Counted from the first letter of the stretch, positions 1-9,273 are shown. The stretch is 64,000 nucleotides of DNA from Vreelandella lutescens (GCF_014640815.1 NZ_BMHM01000002.1:62001-126000); one strand, 5' to 3'. Notes: generated by a model not told the origin, from the sequence alone. Translations and numbers: made by a program.

Positions 1-365
1 GCGTGCCGAAAGGCTGCAGCGTGATGCCACCCATTGAGGTTCCGGAGGGCGAAGGGCTTTGGGTAGCCTCTGTGTCTAATGAAGGTCGCTTACTGCTGTT
101 CCCGCTGGATCAGTTGCCGGAAATGGCCAAAGGCAAGGGCAATAAAATGCTCGATATCCCCGGCCCGCGGGCTGCACGGCGCGAAGAGTTTGTACGCGAT
201 ATTACCGTGGTCGCAGAAGGCGGTGAGCTGTTGATTCATGCGGGTAAGCGTAAGCTGACCCTCAAAGCAGACGATCTCGCGTATTATCGTGGTGAACGTG
301 GCAGGCGTGGCAGCAAGCTACCGCGTGGTTTCCAAAAAGTTGATCGATTAGAAGCAGGGGAGTAA
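1..365 (+). CDS. parC: DNA topoisomerase IV subunit A, C-terminal end (partial)
   Basis: Only the last ~120 residues lie in the window; the gene enters from the left edge in an open frame. ParC is the breakage-reunion subunit of topoisomerase IV, which decatenates daughter chromosomes. The visible part is the end of the C-terminal beta-pinwheel domain. It has the segment KGKGNKMLDIPG and the closing GERGRRGSKLPRGFQKVDR, which line up with my recollection of the E. coli ParC tail rather than GyrA. serB starts four bases after the stop, the same neighbour order as in Pseudomonas. Catalytic residues are outside the window. Confidence 0.9.
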   Translation, partial: VPKGCSVMPPIEVPEGEGLWVASVSNEGRLLLFPLDQLPEMAKGKGNKMLDIPGPRAARREEFVRDITVVAEGGELLIHAGKRKLTLKADDLAYYRGERGRRGSKLPRGFQKVDRLEAGE

Positions 366-368
366 CGG

Positions 369-1286
369 ATGGCACGCGGGGATGTTCTGATAACCCTATT
401 AGCGCCGCAATTGACGGCGGACATTGAGTCGAAAGTCACCGCGCTGATAGCGCAGTTTGGCCTGCAGGAAGAGCGCCGCCAGCCATTGGCAGAGAGGGCG
501 AGTGACAGTGCCATTGACGTTATGGAACTTCATCTCAGCGGCGCGCCCGAGGAGCTAACACCGCTGCGCCATGCCGTGCTGGAACTGAGTGAAAGCCTGG
601 GTGTGGATCTTGTCATTCAGCCCGCCCGTGGCGCAGAGCAGCCTCGTTTGGTCTGTTTTGATATGGATTCCACGCTGATTAAAGCTGAAGTGATTGATGA
701 GCTGGCGCGGCGTCACGGCGTTGGCCAAGAGGTGGCGGAGGTCACCGAGCGTGCCATGCGTGGTGAACTGGACTTTAAAGCCAGCTTTCGAGAGCGTATG
801 AGCAAGTTAGAAGGCTTGGATGAATCGGTACTGTCCAGCATTGCTGCTGAGCTGCCGTTAATGGAGGGCGTTGAACGTCTGATGGCGAACCTGAAGCGTT
901 TAGGCTTCCGGACGGTGATCTTGTCCGGCGGCTTTACCTACTTTGCTCGCCACTTGCAGGAGAGGCTTGGGTTTGATGAGATCCATGCTAACGAGCTGGT
1001 GATTGAGCACGGCAAAGTGACGGGAGCCGTGCAGGAGCCCATCGTCGATGCCGAGCGTAAAGCCGCGTTACTTGAGCAGATTGCCGAGCGGGAAGGCGTT
1101 GCCTTAGCGCAAACGGTGGCGGTGGGCGATGGTGCGAATGATTTGAAAATGTTGGCGACAGCGGGTCTAGGCGTAGCATTTCGTGCTAAGCCGCTGGTGC
1201 GTGCACAGGCCCGTCAAGCGATCTCGGTGGCGGGGTTGGATGGCGTGCTGTACCTGCTTGGCTATGGCGACGCCGATTTGACCTAA
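369..1286 (+). CDS. serB: Phosphoserine phosphatase
   Basis: SerB does the last step of serine synthesis, hydrolysing L-phosphoserine to serine in the cytoplasm. It is a HAD-superfamily enzyme. The nucleophile motif DMDST gives D98 (attacked by phosphate) and D100 (acid/base). Motif II is SGG at 186-188, the motif III lysine is probably K231, and motif IV is GDGANDLK at 253-260 (Mg2+ binding). Residues 1-85 look like the ACT-like N-terminal regulatory domain seen in longer proteobacterial SerB. The 305-residue length fits that form. The ATG lies four bases after parC, so the two are probably co-transcribed. A strong hairpin follows the stop. Confidence 0.95.
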   Translation: MARGDVLITLLAPQLTADIESKVTALIAQFGLQEERRQPLAERASDSAIDVMELHLSGAPEELTPLRHAVLELSESLGVDLVIQPARGAEQPRLVCFDMDSTLIKAEVIDELARRHGVGQEVAEVTERAMRGELDFKASFRERMSKLEGLDESVLSSIAAELPLMEGVERLMANLKRLGFRTVILSGGFTYFARHLQERLGFDEIHANELVIEHGKVTGAVQEPIVDAERKAALLEQIAEREGVALAQTVAVGDGANDLKMLATAGLGVAFRAKPLVRAQARQAISVAGLDGVLYLLGYGDADLT

Positions 1287-1311
1287 GGTTGCGACAACGC
1301 TCACTCTGCTT

Positions 1312-1340
1312 AACGGCGGTGCTTCGCACCGCCGTTTTCG
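1312..1340. terminator. Bidirectional terminator between serB and the lipoprotein gene
   Basis: A perfect inverted repeat AACGGCGGTG / CACCGCCGTT (1312-1321 and 1327-1336) encloses a five-base CTTCG loop. It is followed by TTCGTT on the plus strand and bounded by A-rich sequence on the other side. It sits between two convergent genes, so it probably ends both transcripts. Confidence 0.8.
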
Positions 1341-2180
1341 TTAATCGGTCTCAGCTGTTTGTGGCCGTATGCCGCTATATTCGGTACGTAGCGTTTCAAG
1401 CCGCGCTGCTTCACTCTCGGTAAGTGCTGGTGCACTCCACAGCGGCTCACCCTCGGTATCATTCGCCCCCAATAGAGTGAGCGATAGCTCGGCACCGCGT
1501 GGGATTTGATCATTTCCCCAAGGGCCAAAGCGGTTGGGTGCCAAGCTCCAAGTGGCGGTTTCACCGGGCGCTAAACCACCGGCAATCACGTAATAGAACG
1601 TTTCATCTACCCAGGCTATTTCTCGGTTTGGACTTTCTAGTAACCCACGCAGCATGAGTTCTGAAACGGCTTGGTCTGAGCCATTAGTGACCGTTAGTTC
1701 AATGACCGGCTCCAGCGCACCATAGGGGCTGGTGCTGATGTAATAGCGCGCGCTATCAACGCTGAGTCGGGCTAAATGTTCCTGGGCGCGCTGCGCGCTC
1801 GCCTGTTTGGCTTCCAGCCGGTTAAGCGTGCGCAACGCCTGTTCACGCTCTCGGGCACGGCGTTGGCGCAGCATCTGATCGGCGCGCTCAATGATTTCAT
1901 CACCCGTGAGGCCATGCATATAGGCATTGGCAGATTCAGCAATCTCAGCGGCATTCATACGTTGCGGATTAAACAGGTCGATGCCGCTAAACGAGGACAT
2001 GGCAATAATCTTTAACGCGGTATCAAATTCGTCGCGCTTATAGGTGGGCAGCGACTCGCGCACTTTCTCTATCGAGACCACTGCCGCAGGCATGGAGCTG
2101 GTGTCGACTTTTGGGTCGGAGCAGCCTGCAAGCACTAAGGCAGATAGCGAAAGCGCAGATAGCCTGAGTAGGCTCCACAT
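1341..2180 (-). CDS. Lipoprotein of unknown function (possibly DUF6694-like)
   Basis: The protein is a predicted lipoprotein of 279 residues. A short basic start, a hydrophobic core and the lipobox LAGC give the acylated Cys20, so it should be anchored in the inner or outer membrane. After the lipobox comes a Ser/Val-rich segment and a region (about 85-140) with Arg/Gln/Glu-rich helix that may be coiled. The C-terminal half looks beta-rich, with a pattern like VIELTVTNGSDQAV that recalls an Ig-like fold. I chose the ATG at 2180 because GAGGT sits seven bases upstream; a longer TTG-started form would add seven residues before the signal peptide. I recall a family DUF6694 of similar lipoproteins but cannot verify it. 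No function can be assigned. Confidence 0.75.
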   Translation of the reverse strand: MWSLLRLSALSLSALVLAGCSDPKVDTSSMPAAVVSIEKVRESLPTYKRDEFDTALKIIAMSSFSGIDLFNPQRMNAAEIAESANAYMHGLTGDEIIERADQMLRQRRAREREQALRTLNRLEAKQASAQRAQEHLARLSVDSARYYISTSPYGALEPVIELTVTNGSDQAVSELMLRGLLESPNREIAWVDETFYYVIAGGLAPGETATWSLAPNRFGPWGNDQIPRGAELSLTLLGANDTEGEPLWSAPALTESEAARLETLRTEYSGIRPQTAETD

Positions 2181-2315
2181 AATGTACCTCACCACAAACA
2201 ATCAATCGGCAAGAGCTTACCGGAAAGTGGCATTCGCCACTACTTTCTCTTGAGCGCTGGTCAGACATTGGACTGAACGCTTTTGGTGCGTTGTCAACGA
2301 TTTAGTGGGGCGGCC

Positions 2316-2347
2316 AATAAAAAGCGCTGGCGGTTGCCAGCGCTGAA
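2316..2347 (-). terminator. Terminator of the mrp operon
   Basis: Read on the minus strand, AGCGCTGGC-AACC-GCCAGCGCT (arms 2323-2331 and 2336-2344) forms a 9-bp perfect stem followed by TTTTTATT. It lies 20-50 bases after the mnhG stop, a textbook rho-independent terminator for the antiporter operon. Confidence 0.85.
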
Positions 2348-2366
2348 AGTGAAAAAAGCAGAGGGC

Positions 2367-2753
2367 TTAGCCGTGCCCTTTATCCGGGTGAAGCACCGGC
2401 TTTTCACCCACTTCTTCAGAGCGCAGCTCGACTGGCTTGCCCTGGGTTTTTTCGGTGTGCTTTAGCCGCATGTGCAGGCCTGTTTTGGCCAATAAATGGG
2501 CGCTTACCGGGGCGGTTATAAACAGGAACAGCGTAATCAGCAGTTCTTGAATATCCGGCTTGCCATCGACGCTCCAAAAATACCCCATAGAGGCAATCAG
2601 CATGCATCCGATGCCCAATGTGGTGGCTTTGGTGGGGCCGTGTAAGCGCATGTAGAAATCACGTAGGTGCGCCATGCCCAGCGAACCAATAAACACAAAC
2701 ACGCCTCCCGCCAGCAACAGCAGTGAAATCAGCGCTTCAACTAAGAATGGCAT
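2367..2753 (-). CDS. mnhG: Na+/H+ antiporter subunit G (MnhG/MrpG)
   Basis: Subunit G is one of the small membrane proteins of the multi-subunit Mrp cation/proton antiporter in the inner membrane. The 128 residues hold three hydrophobic segments (about 6-27, 44-62 and 68-88). The signature is a GMAHLRDFYMRLHGPTKATT stretch between the first two, typical of MnhG. The C-terminal 35 residues are polar, charged and cytoplasmic-looking. It is the last gene of the operon, 25 bases after mnhF and followed by a strong terminator. Confidence 0.93.
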   Translation of the reverse strand: MPFLVEALISLLLLAGGVFVFIGSLGMAHLRDFYMRLHGPTKATTLGIGCMLIASMGYFWSVDGKPDIQELLITLFLFITAPVSAHLLAKTGLHMRLKHTEKTQGKPVELRSEEVGEKPVLHPDKGHG

Positions 2754-2778
2754 AAACGCACCTCATCATTAAACGGGC

Positions 2779-3048
2779 TCATTCGATGATATCCCCGCGT
2801 AAAATGTACTTGCACACGGCAACCGTACTGATAAAGCCAAGCATGGCAATCAGCAGCGCCGACTCAAAGTAGGTCTTGCTGTTGAGCCATAAGCCAAGCA
2901 GCACAATCAGCGCGATGGAGTTCACGTACATAGTGTCCAACGCCAGCACCCGATCAGGGAGGTCGGGGCCTACGGTGAGCCGATAAAGGTTCATCAGCAG
3001 GGCCATGACCACCAGCGCTAAGGTGATGTAGAGCGCAATACTTAGCAT
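2779..3048 (-). CDS. mnhF: Na+/H+ antiporter subunit F (MnhF/MrpF)
   Basis: This small (89 aa) integral membrane subunit of the Mrp antiporter has three predicted helices. The conserved motif GPDLPDRVLALDTM lies between helix 1 and helix 2; this loop is the family hallmark. The start overlaps the end of mnhE by seven bases, which suggests translational coupling. Its length matches the family. Confidence 0.93.
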   Translation of the reverse strand: MLSIALYITLALVVMALLMNLYRLTVGPDLPDRVLALDTMYVNSIALIVLLGLWLNSKTYFESALLIAMLGFISTVAVCKYILRGDIIE

Positions 3049-3539
3049 TCGTAAATCTCCTTGAGCGGCCGTTCGTAGCGTTCGCGTATTTGCTCAATCA
3101 GTGCTTGTTCATCATCTACATTCAACGCATGGATGAGCAGCGATTTGCCGTCCATTCGTAGATTGGCCGACACGGTGCCGGGTGTCAGGCTGATCGTGCT
3201 GGCGAGTAACGTAATGGTAAAGCGCTCTTCCAACATGAGCGGGTACTCGATGAAGCGGGGCTTTAGGTTGCGCCAGGGGTTCGCAATCAGATAGGCCACC
3301 TCAAAGTTAGCGGTCACGATATCGCCTAAGACTCGAAGGCCAAAGCGCAGCAGCATCATGGGTTTGCTGATACGTGGCCGGGCATCCCAAAAACGGTGGG
3401 TTAATAACGGAATCAAAATCGCCAGCGCACCACCCAGCACGAACTGGCCAAAGGCGTAGCTGCGTACCAGCAGTAGCCACACTAACAGCAGCAGTAGTGA
3501 AAGAACCGGGGTGGGCAGCCATTTGCGAGGGGCCATCAT
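3042..3539 (-). CDS. mnhE: Na+/H+ antiporter subunit E (MnhE/MrpE)
   Basis: MrpE is a 165-residue subunit with two or three N-terminal membrane helices (about 12-50) and a soluble C-terminal domain. The stretch ISLTPGTVSANLRMDGKSL matches the conserved SLTPGT motif of the family. In the family this subunit is needed for assembly and full activity of the antiporter. Translation starts at ATGATG, whose first bases overlap the TGA of mnhD (ATGA), so the two are coupled. Confidence 0.93.
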   Translation of the reverse strand: MMAPRKWLPTPVLSLLLLLVWLLLVRSYAFGQFVLGGALAILIPLLTHRFWDARPRISKPMMLLRFGLRVLGDIVTANFEVAYLIANPWRNLKPRFIEYPLMLEERFTITLLASTISLTPGTVSANLRMDGKSLLIHALNVDDEQALIEQIRERYERPLKEIYEC

Positions 3540-5047
3540 GGTGTCTCTCCTGCATCAGGCAATAACGTTTCAATGAGCAGCTGTGGGTTGGCAAGCTGCT
3601 CGCCGGTGGCTTGAGTATAGCTACTTACCGGCCCAGCAAAAACCACCAGCAGCGGGGCAGCGCTTAATAGCCAGAGCATGCCAAACCACTGATAGCGAGA
3701 TAGCGGGCTGCCGCTTGGGCTACCCCGGTGGCTGCGCCAAAACAGCGTAGAACCCGCACGGGAGAGTGCAATGAGTGAAGCAAGACTTGCCAGCAGGAGC
3801 AGCGGCCATAGCCACAACCGCTGTGTGCCTTCAGCCGCTACCAATACCATTGCTTTACCTAACGCACCTGAAAGCGGTGGCATGCCCACCACAGCAATCG
3901 CACCGATGAAAAAGGTAATCGCCAGGGCGTTGCCCTGCACCAGCGGCCGCCCTTTGACAATGCGTGTGCCAGGCTTGCCGCGCTGGAGGCCAATCATTTC
4001 CGCCAGCAGGAACAGACCGCCGGTGACCAGCGTGGTATGGATGAGGTAATAAAGAAGGGCAGAGGTGGCGTCAACAGAGCGCATCCCCACGCCCGCTAGC
4101 AGCGTGCCGACCGAAATAAGCACGAGGTAAGCCACCAGTAGGCGCAAATCACGCGCGGCCATCACTCCCACGCCTGCCGCTGCCAGCGTGGCTAGCGATA
4201 GCCACCACACCCAGGGTTGCTCCAGCGCCACAAGGCTACCTGCCTGCTCGCCAAAAATCAGCGAATAGACGCGCAAAATGGCGTAGACGCCCACCTTGGT
4301 CATAATCGCAAACAGCGCGGCAACTGGGGCAGGCGCTGCCGCATAGGCACGGGGCAGCCAGAAGTAGAGGGGTAAAATAGCCGCTTTGAGGCCAAATACC
4401 ACCAGTAGCATCAGTGCACCTGCGGTCACTAAGCCTTCGCGCTCGGCGGGTAGGCTGGCCAGCTTATAGCCCATATCCGCCATATTGAGCGTGCCGGTGG
4501 CACCATACAGAATGCCCACCGCAATCAAAAAGAGCGACGAGCCCGCCAGGTTGAGCACCACATAGTGAACGCTTGCCTGAATGCGCGCCTTACCGCCACC
4601 GTGCAGTAGCAGTGCATAAGAGGCCAACAGCAACACTTCAAAGAAGACAAACAGGTTAAACAGGTCGCCGGTCAAAAACGCCCCGTTAATACCCAGCAGC
4701 TGCCACTGAAAAAGGCCATGAAAGTTACTGCCTTTCTCGTCGTCGCCGCCGCAGGCAAACACAACGGCACCAATGGCGAGAATGGAGGTGATCAACACCA
4801 TTAGAGCAGAGAGGCGGTCTAACACCAGCACGACCCCGAACGGCGGCTGCCAGTCGCCCAGAGCATAGTAGGTAATCTCACCGCTGGCGGCTTGGCGCAC
4901 CAGGGCAATCGACACGAGCAGCAGCAAAAGGCTGGCCACCACGCTCACAATACGCTTGTAGCGCACTAACCCCTGGCGCTGGTAGAGCAGCAAAATACCC
5001 GCGACCAGTGGCAGGACCACGGGCAGTACAATCAGATGCTGAATCAT
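3536..5047 (-). CDS. mnhD: Na+/H+ antiporter subunit D (MnhD/MrpD)
   Basis: MrpD is a 503-residue polytopic protein of the complex I NuoL/M/N family and one of the two ion-translocating subunits of Mrp. About 14 hydrophobic segments are visible. The family-specific helix VFFEVLLLASYALLLHG carries the conserved membrane-embedded glutamate. The segment GLKAAILPLYFWLPRAYAAA and the following MTKVGVYAILRV carry the conserved lysines of the proton path. It overlaps mnhC by four bases (ATGA) and mnhE downstream in the same way, so stoichiometric coupled translation is likely. Confidence 0.95.
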   Translation of the reverse strand: MIQHLIVLPVVLPLVAGILLLYQRQGLVRYKRIVSVVASLLLLLVSIALVRQAASGEITYYALGDWQPPFGVVLVLDRLSALMVLITSILAIGAVVFACGGDDEKGSNFHGLFQWQLLGINGAFLTGDLFNLFVFFEVLLLASYALLLHGGGKARIQASVHYVVLNLAGSSLFLIAVGILYGATGTLNMADMGYKLASLPAEREGLVTAGALMLLVVFGLKAAILPLYFWLPRAYAAAPAPVAALFAIMTKVGVYAILRVYSLIFGEQAGSLVALEQPWVWWLSLATLAAAGVGVMAARDLRLLVAYLVLISVGTLLAGVGMRSVDATSALLYYLIHTTLVTGGLFLLAEMIGLQRGKPGTRIVKGRPLVQGNALAITFFIGAIAVVGMPPLSGALGKAMVLVAAEGTQRLWLWPLLLLASLASLIALSRAGSTLFWRSHRGSPSGSPLSRYQWFGMLWLLSAAPLLVVFAGPVSSYTQATGEQLANPQLLIETLLPDAGETP

Positions 5048-5376
5048 TCTCGGTCTTCCTTTTTACCGTCCACGTGATCGTTGCCTACTTCGCTGCGCGC
5101 TCGCATAGCGAGAATGACCACGAACGCCGTCATGGCAAAGCCGATAACAATGGCGGTAAGTACCAGTGCCTGGGGGAGCGGGTCGGCATACTGGGTACCC
5201 TCATTCACAAGCGCCGCACCGTCGGTGGTCAGCCCGCCCATGGAAAACAGGAACAGGTTGACGGCATAAGAGAGCAGCGTAAGGCCGACAACGACCGGGA
5301 AGGTTCTTCCCCGCAACGTTAGGTAAAGCCCACATGCGGTTAAGACACCCGTGGTAATGGCATAGAGCAGTTCCAT
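5044..5376 (-). CDS. mnhC: Na+/H+ antiporter subunit C (MnhC/MrpC)
   Basis: This 110-residue NuoK-like subunit has three predicted helices. The segment GLTLLSYAVNLFLFSMG matches the central helix of the MnhC family, where NuoK has its conserved acidic residue. A Pro/Asp loop (TQYADPLPQALVLTAIVIG) precedes the last helix, as is typical of MrpC. The tail is very polar. The start codon overlaps the stop of mnhA by one base (TAATG). Confidence 0.94.
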   Translation of the reverse strand: MELLYAITTGVLTACGLYLTLRGRTFPVVVGLTLLSYAVNLFLFSMGGLTTDGAALVNEGTQYADPLPQALVLTAIVIGFAMTAFVVILAMRARSEVGNDHVDGKKEDRE

Positions 5377-8231
5377 TAGAGGGATTCCTTTTCATTCGTC
5401 GTGTCGTGGGTATCTGGTGCTTTCGGGTCAGTCACCGGCCGATGAGGCGTGGTGACTTTGCCCAGATTGGCCAGAATCATCAGCGTGGCACCCACCACCG
5501 CGAGATATACACCCAAATCAAATAGCAGCGCCGTGGCAAGCTCGAAGGTGCCAATCAGCGGCAGACTGAAATAACCAAACGACGACGTCAGGAAGGGGTA
5601 CCCCAACAGCCAACTGCCAAGCCCAGTGAGGGTGGCAATGGCCACACCGACCACGGCCACCGGCTGGAAGGGGAAGTTCAGGCGAGCTTGCGCCCACTCA
5701 ACGCCCCGTGCCATATACAGCAAAATCAGCGCAACGGCGGTGATCAAGCCAGCAATAAAGCCGCCGCCGGGCTGGTTATGGCCCCGTAGGAAGATAAATG
5801 CCGAGACTAGTAGCGCCAGCGGCAGCAGCGTCATCGAGATAGAGGTCAGGATGGCCGGGTAGCGGTCCGGCGACCATACGCGCCCTTCGCCGTCGCTATG
5901 GGGCATAAACAGACGCAAGCGGTTAAGCAACTTAAAGATAGCGAGGCCTGCAATGGCCAATACGGTAATTTCGCCTAGGGTATCGAAGCCACGGAAGTCG
6001 ACCAGAATCACGTTGACCACGTTATAACCACCCCCGCCTGGCTTGCTGTTTTCCACAAAGAAACTGGAGATGGACAGCGTCTCACGGGTCATAACGGCGT
6101 AGTTTAAGCTAGCCACGACAAGTCCTAGTGCCAGCGCTAACAGAATATCGCGTATGTTGCGCAGCGGGCTGGACTCCTTAGGCGTTCTTTGTGGTAAGAA
6201 GAACAGTGCCAGCATCAGCAGAATCATGGTGACGACTTCCACCGATAGCTGGGTGAGCGCTAGGTCTGGTGCCGAAAAACGGGCAAAGGTTAGCGCTACA
6301 AATAGCCCGACCACTGACAGCATGAGTAGCGAAATCAAGCGGTAGCGATGAGTGGCGGCGGTGGCAATACCACCAAAAATCAGCATGCCTGCGCCCAACA
6401 GCACCACGCCATCAATCGGCTGATTGCCTTTGCTACCAGTTAACTCATGGATGCCCGCCAGGCCAATAAGCCCCATCACCAGTGCTGCCCCTATGAGCCA
6501 ACCCATATAACGCTGTAGCGAGTTACCTTCCAGTTTGGTGATGATCTGCTCGGCTCGGTAGCCCACGGCAATGACCAGCCGTTCAAAGACGCGGCGCGCA
6601 TCCACGCTGGCAAAGGGCTGCACAAAGTGGCGCAGATCGCCATGACGCCAGTAAATGACGATACCTGCCACAAAGGCCAATAAGCTCATCATCAGCGGCA
6701 GGTTAACACCGTGCCAAATGGCTAAATGGAACGACAGCGGTTCATTGAGTACGGCTTGCGTTGCTAACTCCAAAATACCCGTCGCAAAAAAAGCGGGGAA
6801 TAAACCCACCAGTACACATATCGCCACCAGCAGTTCAACGGGTACGCGCATAAGATGCGGTGGTTCATGAGGAGTTTTAGGCGTTTGCTCCCGAGCGGGC
6901 TTGTAGAACACTGCATGTACTAAGCGCAGCGAGTACGCCACAGAAAGAATGCCGCCCAGCGTTGCCAAGGCTGGCAGTAGCCAGCTGAGGCCACCGAGTA
7001 CCGGAGTTGCCAAAGTTTCGGTGAAAAACATCTCTTTCGAGAGAAAGCCGTTAAACAGCGGAACCCCCGCCATGGCGGCGGCTGCCAAGGTGGTGAGCAG
7101 CGCGGTTACCGGCATCGCCCTTCTGAGCCCGCCAAGCTGCTTCAGCTCCCGGGTGCCGGTTTCATGGTCGATAATGCCCGCGCTCATAAACAGCGCTGCT
7201 TTGAAGGCCGCGTGATTCAAGATATGGAACAGCGCTGCCAGCACGGCCATGGGGCTACCAATGCCGAGCAGAACGGTGATCAAGCCTAGGTGGCTGACGG
7301 TTGAGAACGCTAAGATGCCTTTTAGGTCGGTTTTAAGCAGCGCAAACCAAGCACCATAAAGTAATGTGATGGTACCCACGAGCGGCACGACGACGCTCCA
7401 TAGCGCACTATCGGCAATGGCGGGATGCAGGCGTGCCATCAGGAAAATGCCTGCTTTGACCATGGTGGCTGAGTGTAGGTAGGCAGAGACGGGCGTGGGG
7501 GCCGCCATGGCGTGGGGTAGCCAGAACTGGAACGGGAACTGGGCGGACTTGGTGAACGCCCCCAGTAGCACAAGCCCTAGCATCAGCGGGTAGAGTGGGT
7601 CTGCAACAATGGTGGCACCGCTGGCCAGCACATCATCCATCCGGTAGCTACCGGCCATATCGCCAAGCAGCAGCAGGCCAGCCAGCAGCGCAAGCCCACC
7701 CGCGCCTGTCACCGTCAGCGCCATGCGTGCGCCTTTACGGGCATCGCTGCGATAGGACCAAAAACCAATCAGTAGGAAAGAAGAAAGGCTGGTGAGCTCC
7801 CAAAATAGCCATAGTAGAATAAGGTTGTCAGACATCGAAATGCCGACCATCGAAGCCATAAACAGCATCAAGAAGGCGTAAAAACGTCCGAAAGGCTCAT
7901 CGCTAGCAAGATAAAAATGGGCATACAATAGAATCAATAGCCCAATGCCGAGAATCAGCAGATTAAACAGCAGCGATAGGCCATCAAGGCGAAACGCTAA
8001 CTCCAGGCCGAGTGCAGGCATCCAGGCAGCAGTAAACCGCAGTGCCTCTCCTTCAAGCAGGGCAGGTATTTGCAGCAGCGTGAGCAGAAGCGCTGTTGCT
8101 GGCAGAATGCCCGTTGCGAGCGAACACCAAGTGCGGCCGCGTTGGGCAGTTAGTGCCGGCACCAGTACGCCCAACAAAGGCAGTAAGGCTATCCACAGCA
8201 GTGTCATGAGGTCGTCCAGCGCAAAAATCAA
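5376..8231 (-). CDS. mnhA: Na+/H+ antiporter subunit A fused to subunit B (MrpAB)
   Basis: This is the large subunit (951 aa) of the Mrp Na+(K+, Li+)/H+ antiporter. The N-terminal ~500 residues are NuoL-like: E145 in the WLFWELTSL helix, K228 in [18 protein letters not shown]253 and K259 in [11 protein letters not shown] fit the charged residues of the membrane ion path. A central region (about 610-750) matches the MrpA C-terminal domain, and the last ~150 residues match MrpB ([14 protein letters not shown] signature), so A and B are one polypeptide. No separate mnhB exists here. This is the group 2 operon layout known from Pseudomonas sha and Rhizobium pha. It is the first gene of the operon; the promoter should lie in the 135-base gap shared with the ion-channel gene. 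Confidence 0.95.
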   Translation of the reverse strand: MIFALDDLMTLLWIALLPLLGVLVPALTAQRGRTWCSLATGILPATALLLTLLQIPALLEGEALRFTAAWMPALGLELAFRLDGLSLLFNLLILGIGLLILLYAHFYLASDEPFGRFYAFLMLFMASMVGISMSDNLILLWLFWELTSLSSFLLIGFWSYRSDARKGARMALTVTGAGGLALLAGLLLLGDMAGSYRMDDVLASGATIVADPLYPLMLGLVLLGAFTKSAQFPFQFWLPHAMAAPTPVSAYLHSATMVKAGIFLMARLHPAIADSALWSVVVPLVGTITLLYGAWFALLKTDLKGILAFSTVSHLGLITVLLGIGSPMAVLAALFHILNHAAFKAALFMSAGIIDHETGTRELKQLGGLRRAMPVTALLTTLAAAAMAGVPLFNGFLSKEMFFTETLATPVLGGLSWLLPALATLGGILSVAYSLRLVHAVFYKPAREQTPKTPHEPPHLMRVPVELLVAICVLVGLFPAFFATGILELATQAVLNEPLSFHLAIWHGVNLPLMMSLLAFVAGIVIYWRHGDLRHFVQPFASVDARRVFERLVIAVGYRAEQIITKLEGNSLQRYMGWLIGAALVMGLIGLAGIHELTGSKGNQPIDGVVLLGAGMLIFGGIATAATHRYRLISLLMLSVVGLFVALTFARFSAPDLALTQLSVEVVTMILLMLALFFLPQRTPKESSPLRNIRDILLALALGLVVASLNYAVMTRETLSISSFFVENSKPGGGGYNVVNVILVDFRGFDTLGEITVLAIAGLAIFKLLNRLRLFMPHSDGEGRVWSPDRYPAILTSISMTLLPLALLVSAFIFLRGHNQPGGGFIAGLITAVALILLYMARGVEWAQARLNFPFQPVAVVGVAIATLTGLGSWLLGYPFLTSSFGYFSLPLIGTFELATALLFDLGVYLAVVGATLMILANLGKVTTPHRPVTDPKAPDTHDTTNEKESL

Positions 8232-8277
8232 TAAAATCGCCAGAGCAACAGGCGTTGCCCTGGAGGCGAAGATACAT

Positions 8278-8319
8278 CAAGTGAAACAACAGGATATCAC
8301 TTGTATGGAAGGTAAGTGA
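8278..8319. promoter_or_regulatory. Possible operator: CAAGTGA inverted repeat with a third half-site
   Basis: In the gap between the divergent mnhA and channel genes, CAAGTGA (8278-8284) and TCACTTG (8297-8303) form a perfect 7-bp inverted repeat spaced by 12 bases. A further AAGTGA lies at 8314-8319. This could be a regulator binding site serving both promoters. It is a pattern only; no regulator can be named. Confidence 0.3.
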
Positions 8320-8331
8320 TTTTAGTATAAA
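8301..8331 (+). promoter_or_regulatory. Candidate sigma-70 promoter of the ion-channel gene
   Basis: TTGTAT (8301-8306) could be the -35 element, with TAGTAT (8323-8328, spacing 16) or TATAAA (8326-8331, spacing 19) as -10. The start codon follows about 36 bases later. The -35 overlaps one arm of the CAAGTGA inverted repeat, which would allow repression. Confidence 0.35.
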
Positions 8332-8366
8332 GTGTCGTCGTTAACCGCTTAGAGACTCCTTGTTCC

Positions 8367-9257
8367 ATGAGTGAACCCTTCAATACCTGGCAAGCCCGTT
8401 TTGAGAAGCTGCGTAGTAACAAGCTTTTTGAGGGGCTGGTAATCTCCATTATCGTTATCTCCGCGCTGGTCATTGGCGCGAAAACTTACGAAGAAACCTC
8501 CCGTGTAGAACAGTGGTTGCTCTACCTTGATGTGGCGGTCACGGTCTTCTTTCTGGTCGAGATTCTGATCAGGATGGCAGCCGAGCGCACTTTAGTCAGC
8601 TTTTTTAAGAAGGGCTGGAATGTTTTTGACTTCTTAATTGTGACCGCCAGCCTGATTCCTATGGATGATTCGGAGATGGTGCTGCTGGCGCGGCTACTGC
8701 GCATTTTCCGCGTGTTGCGCTTAGTCTCAATGATCCCAGAGCTACAGATGCTGCTTAGTGCTCTGGTGAAGTCGGTGCCACGGATGGGCTACGTGGTGCT
8801 GTTGATGTTTATCATCTTCTACATCTACGCCGCCATTGGCAGCTTTCTATTCCACAATGTCGACGAAGGCCTGTGGGGGAATATTTCTCTCGCTATGCTC
8901 ACGTTATTTCAGGTGGCGACGTTTGAGAGTTGGGCCACTGCTGTGCTGTATCCAGCGATGGATGTTTACCCTTACGCCTGGATCTACTTTTTAACCTTCA
9001 TCTTTTTGAACGCCTTTATCTTTCTCAATATGATGATCGGTATTGTGCTGGACGTGATGCAGAAAGAGAGTGCGCAGATGGCGCTGGACAATGGCGAAGG
9101 CGAAGAAGCCGAGCTGCAGTCGCTACGCAACGATGTTCGCGGCCTGAAAGAGCAGCTTGACCGCATGGAGTCAGCGCTCTCTCAAGCATACTCGACAGCC
9201 CCAACACACCAGAATGACGCGGGCGGTAAGCACAGCGACAAGCCCACAACTGACTGA
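8367..9257 (+). CDS. Bacterial voltage-gated sodium channel (NaChBac/NavBac family)
   Basis: A six-helix single-domain voltage-gated cation channel of 296 residues, expected to form a homotetramer in the inner membrane and admit Na+. The voltage sensor S4 has arginines exactly every third residue (R109, R112, R115, R118). The S3 region NVFDFLIV is typical. The pore loop reads [10 protein letters not shown]; residues 185-190 (TFESWA) stand at the selectivity-filter position that is TLESWS or TLESWA in well-known members. S6 follows (about 205-230) with [13 protein letters not shown]. The tail has a Glu-rich neck and a heptad-like helix (about 247-272, [20 protein letters not shown]), the usual tetramerising coiled coil. 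It is divergent from the Mrp antiporter operon and only 16 bases upstream of leuA. Family confident; ion selectivity inferred. Confidence 0.88.
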   Translation: MSEPFNTWQARFEKLRSNKLFEGLVISIIVISALVIGAKTYEETSRVEQWLLYLDVAVTVFFLVEILIRMAAERTLVSFFKKGWNVFDFLIVTASLIPMDDSEMVLLARLLRIFRVLRLVSMIPELQMLLSALVKSVPRMGYVVLLMFIIFYIYAAIGSFLFHNVDEGLWGNISLAMLTLFQVATFESWATAVLYPAMDVYPYAWIYFLTFIFLNAFIFLNMMIGIVLDVMQKESAQMALDNGEGEEAELQSLRNDVRGLKEQLDRMESALSQAYSTAPTHQNDAGGKHSDKPTTD

Positions 9258-9273
9258 TTTTAGGAGAGCCGCC

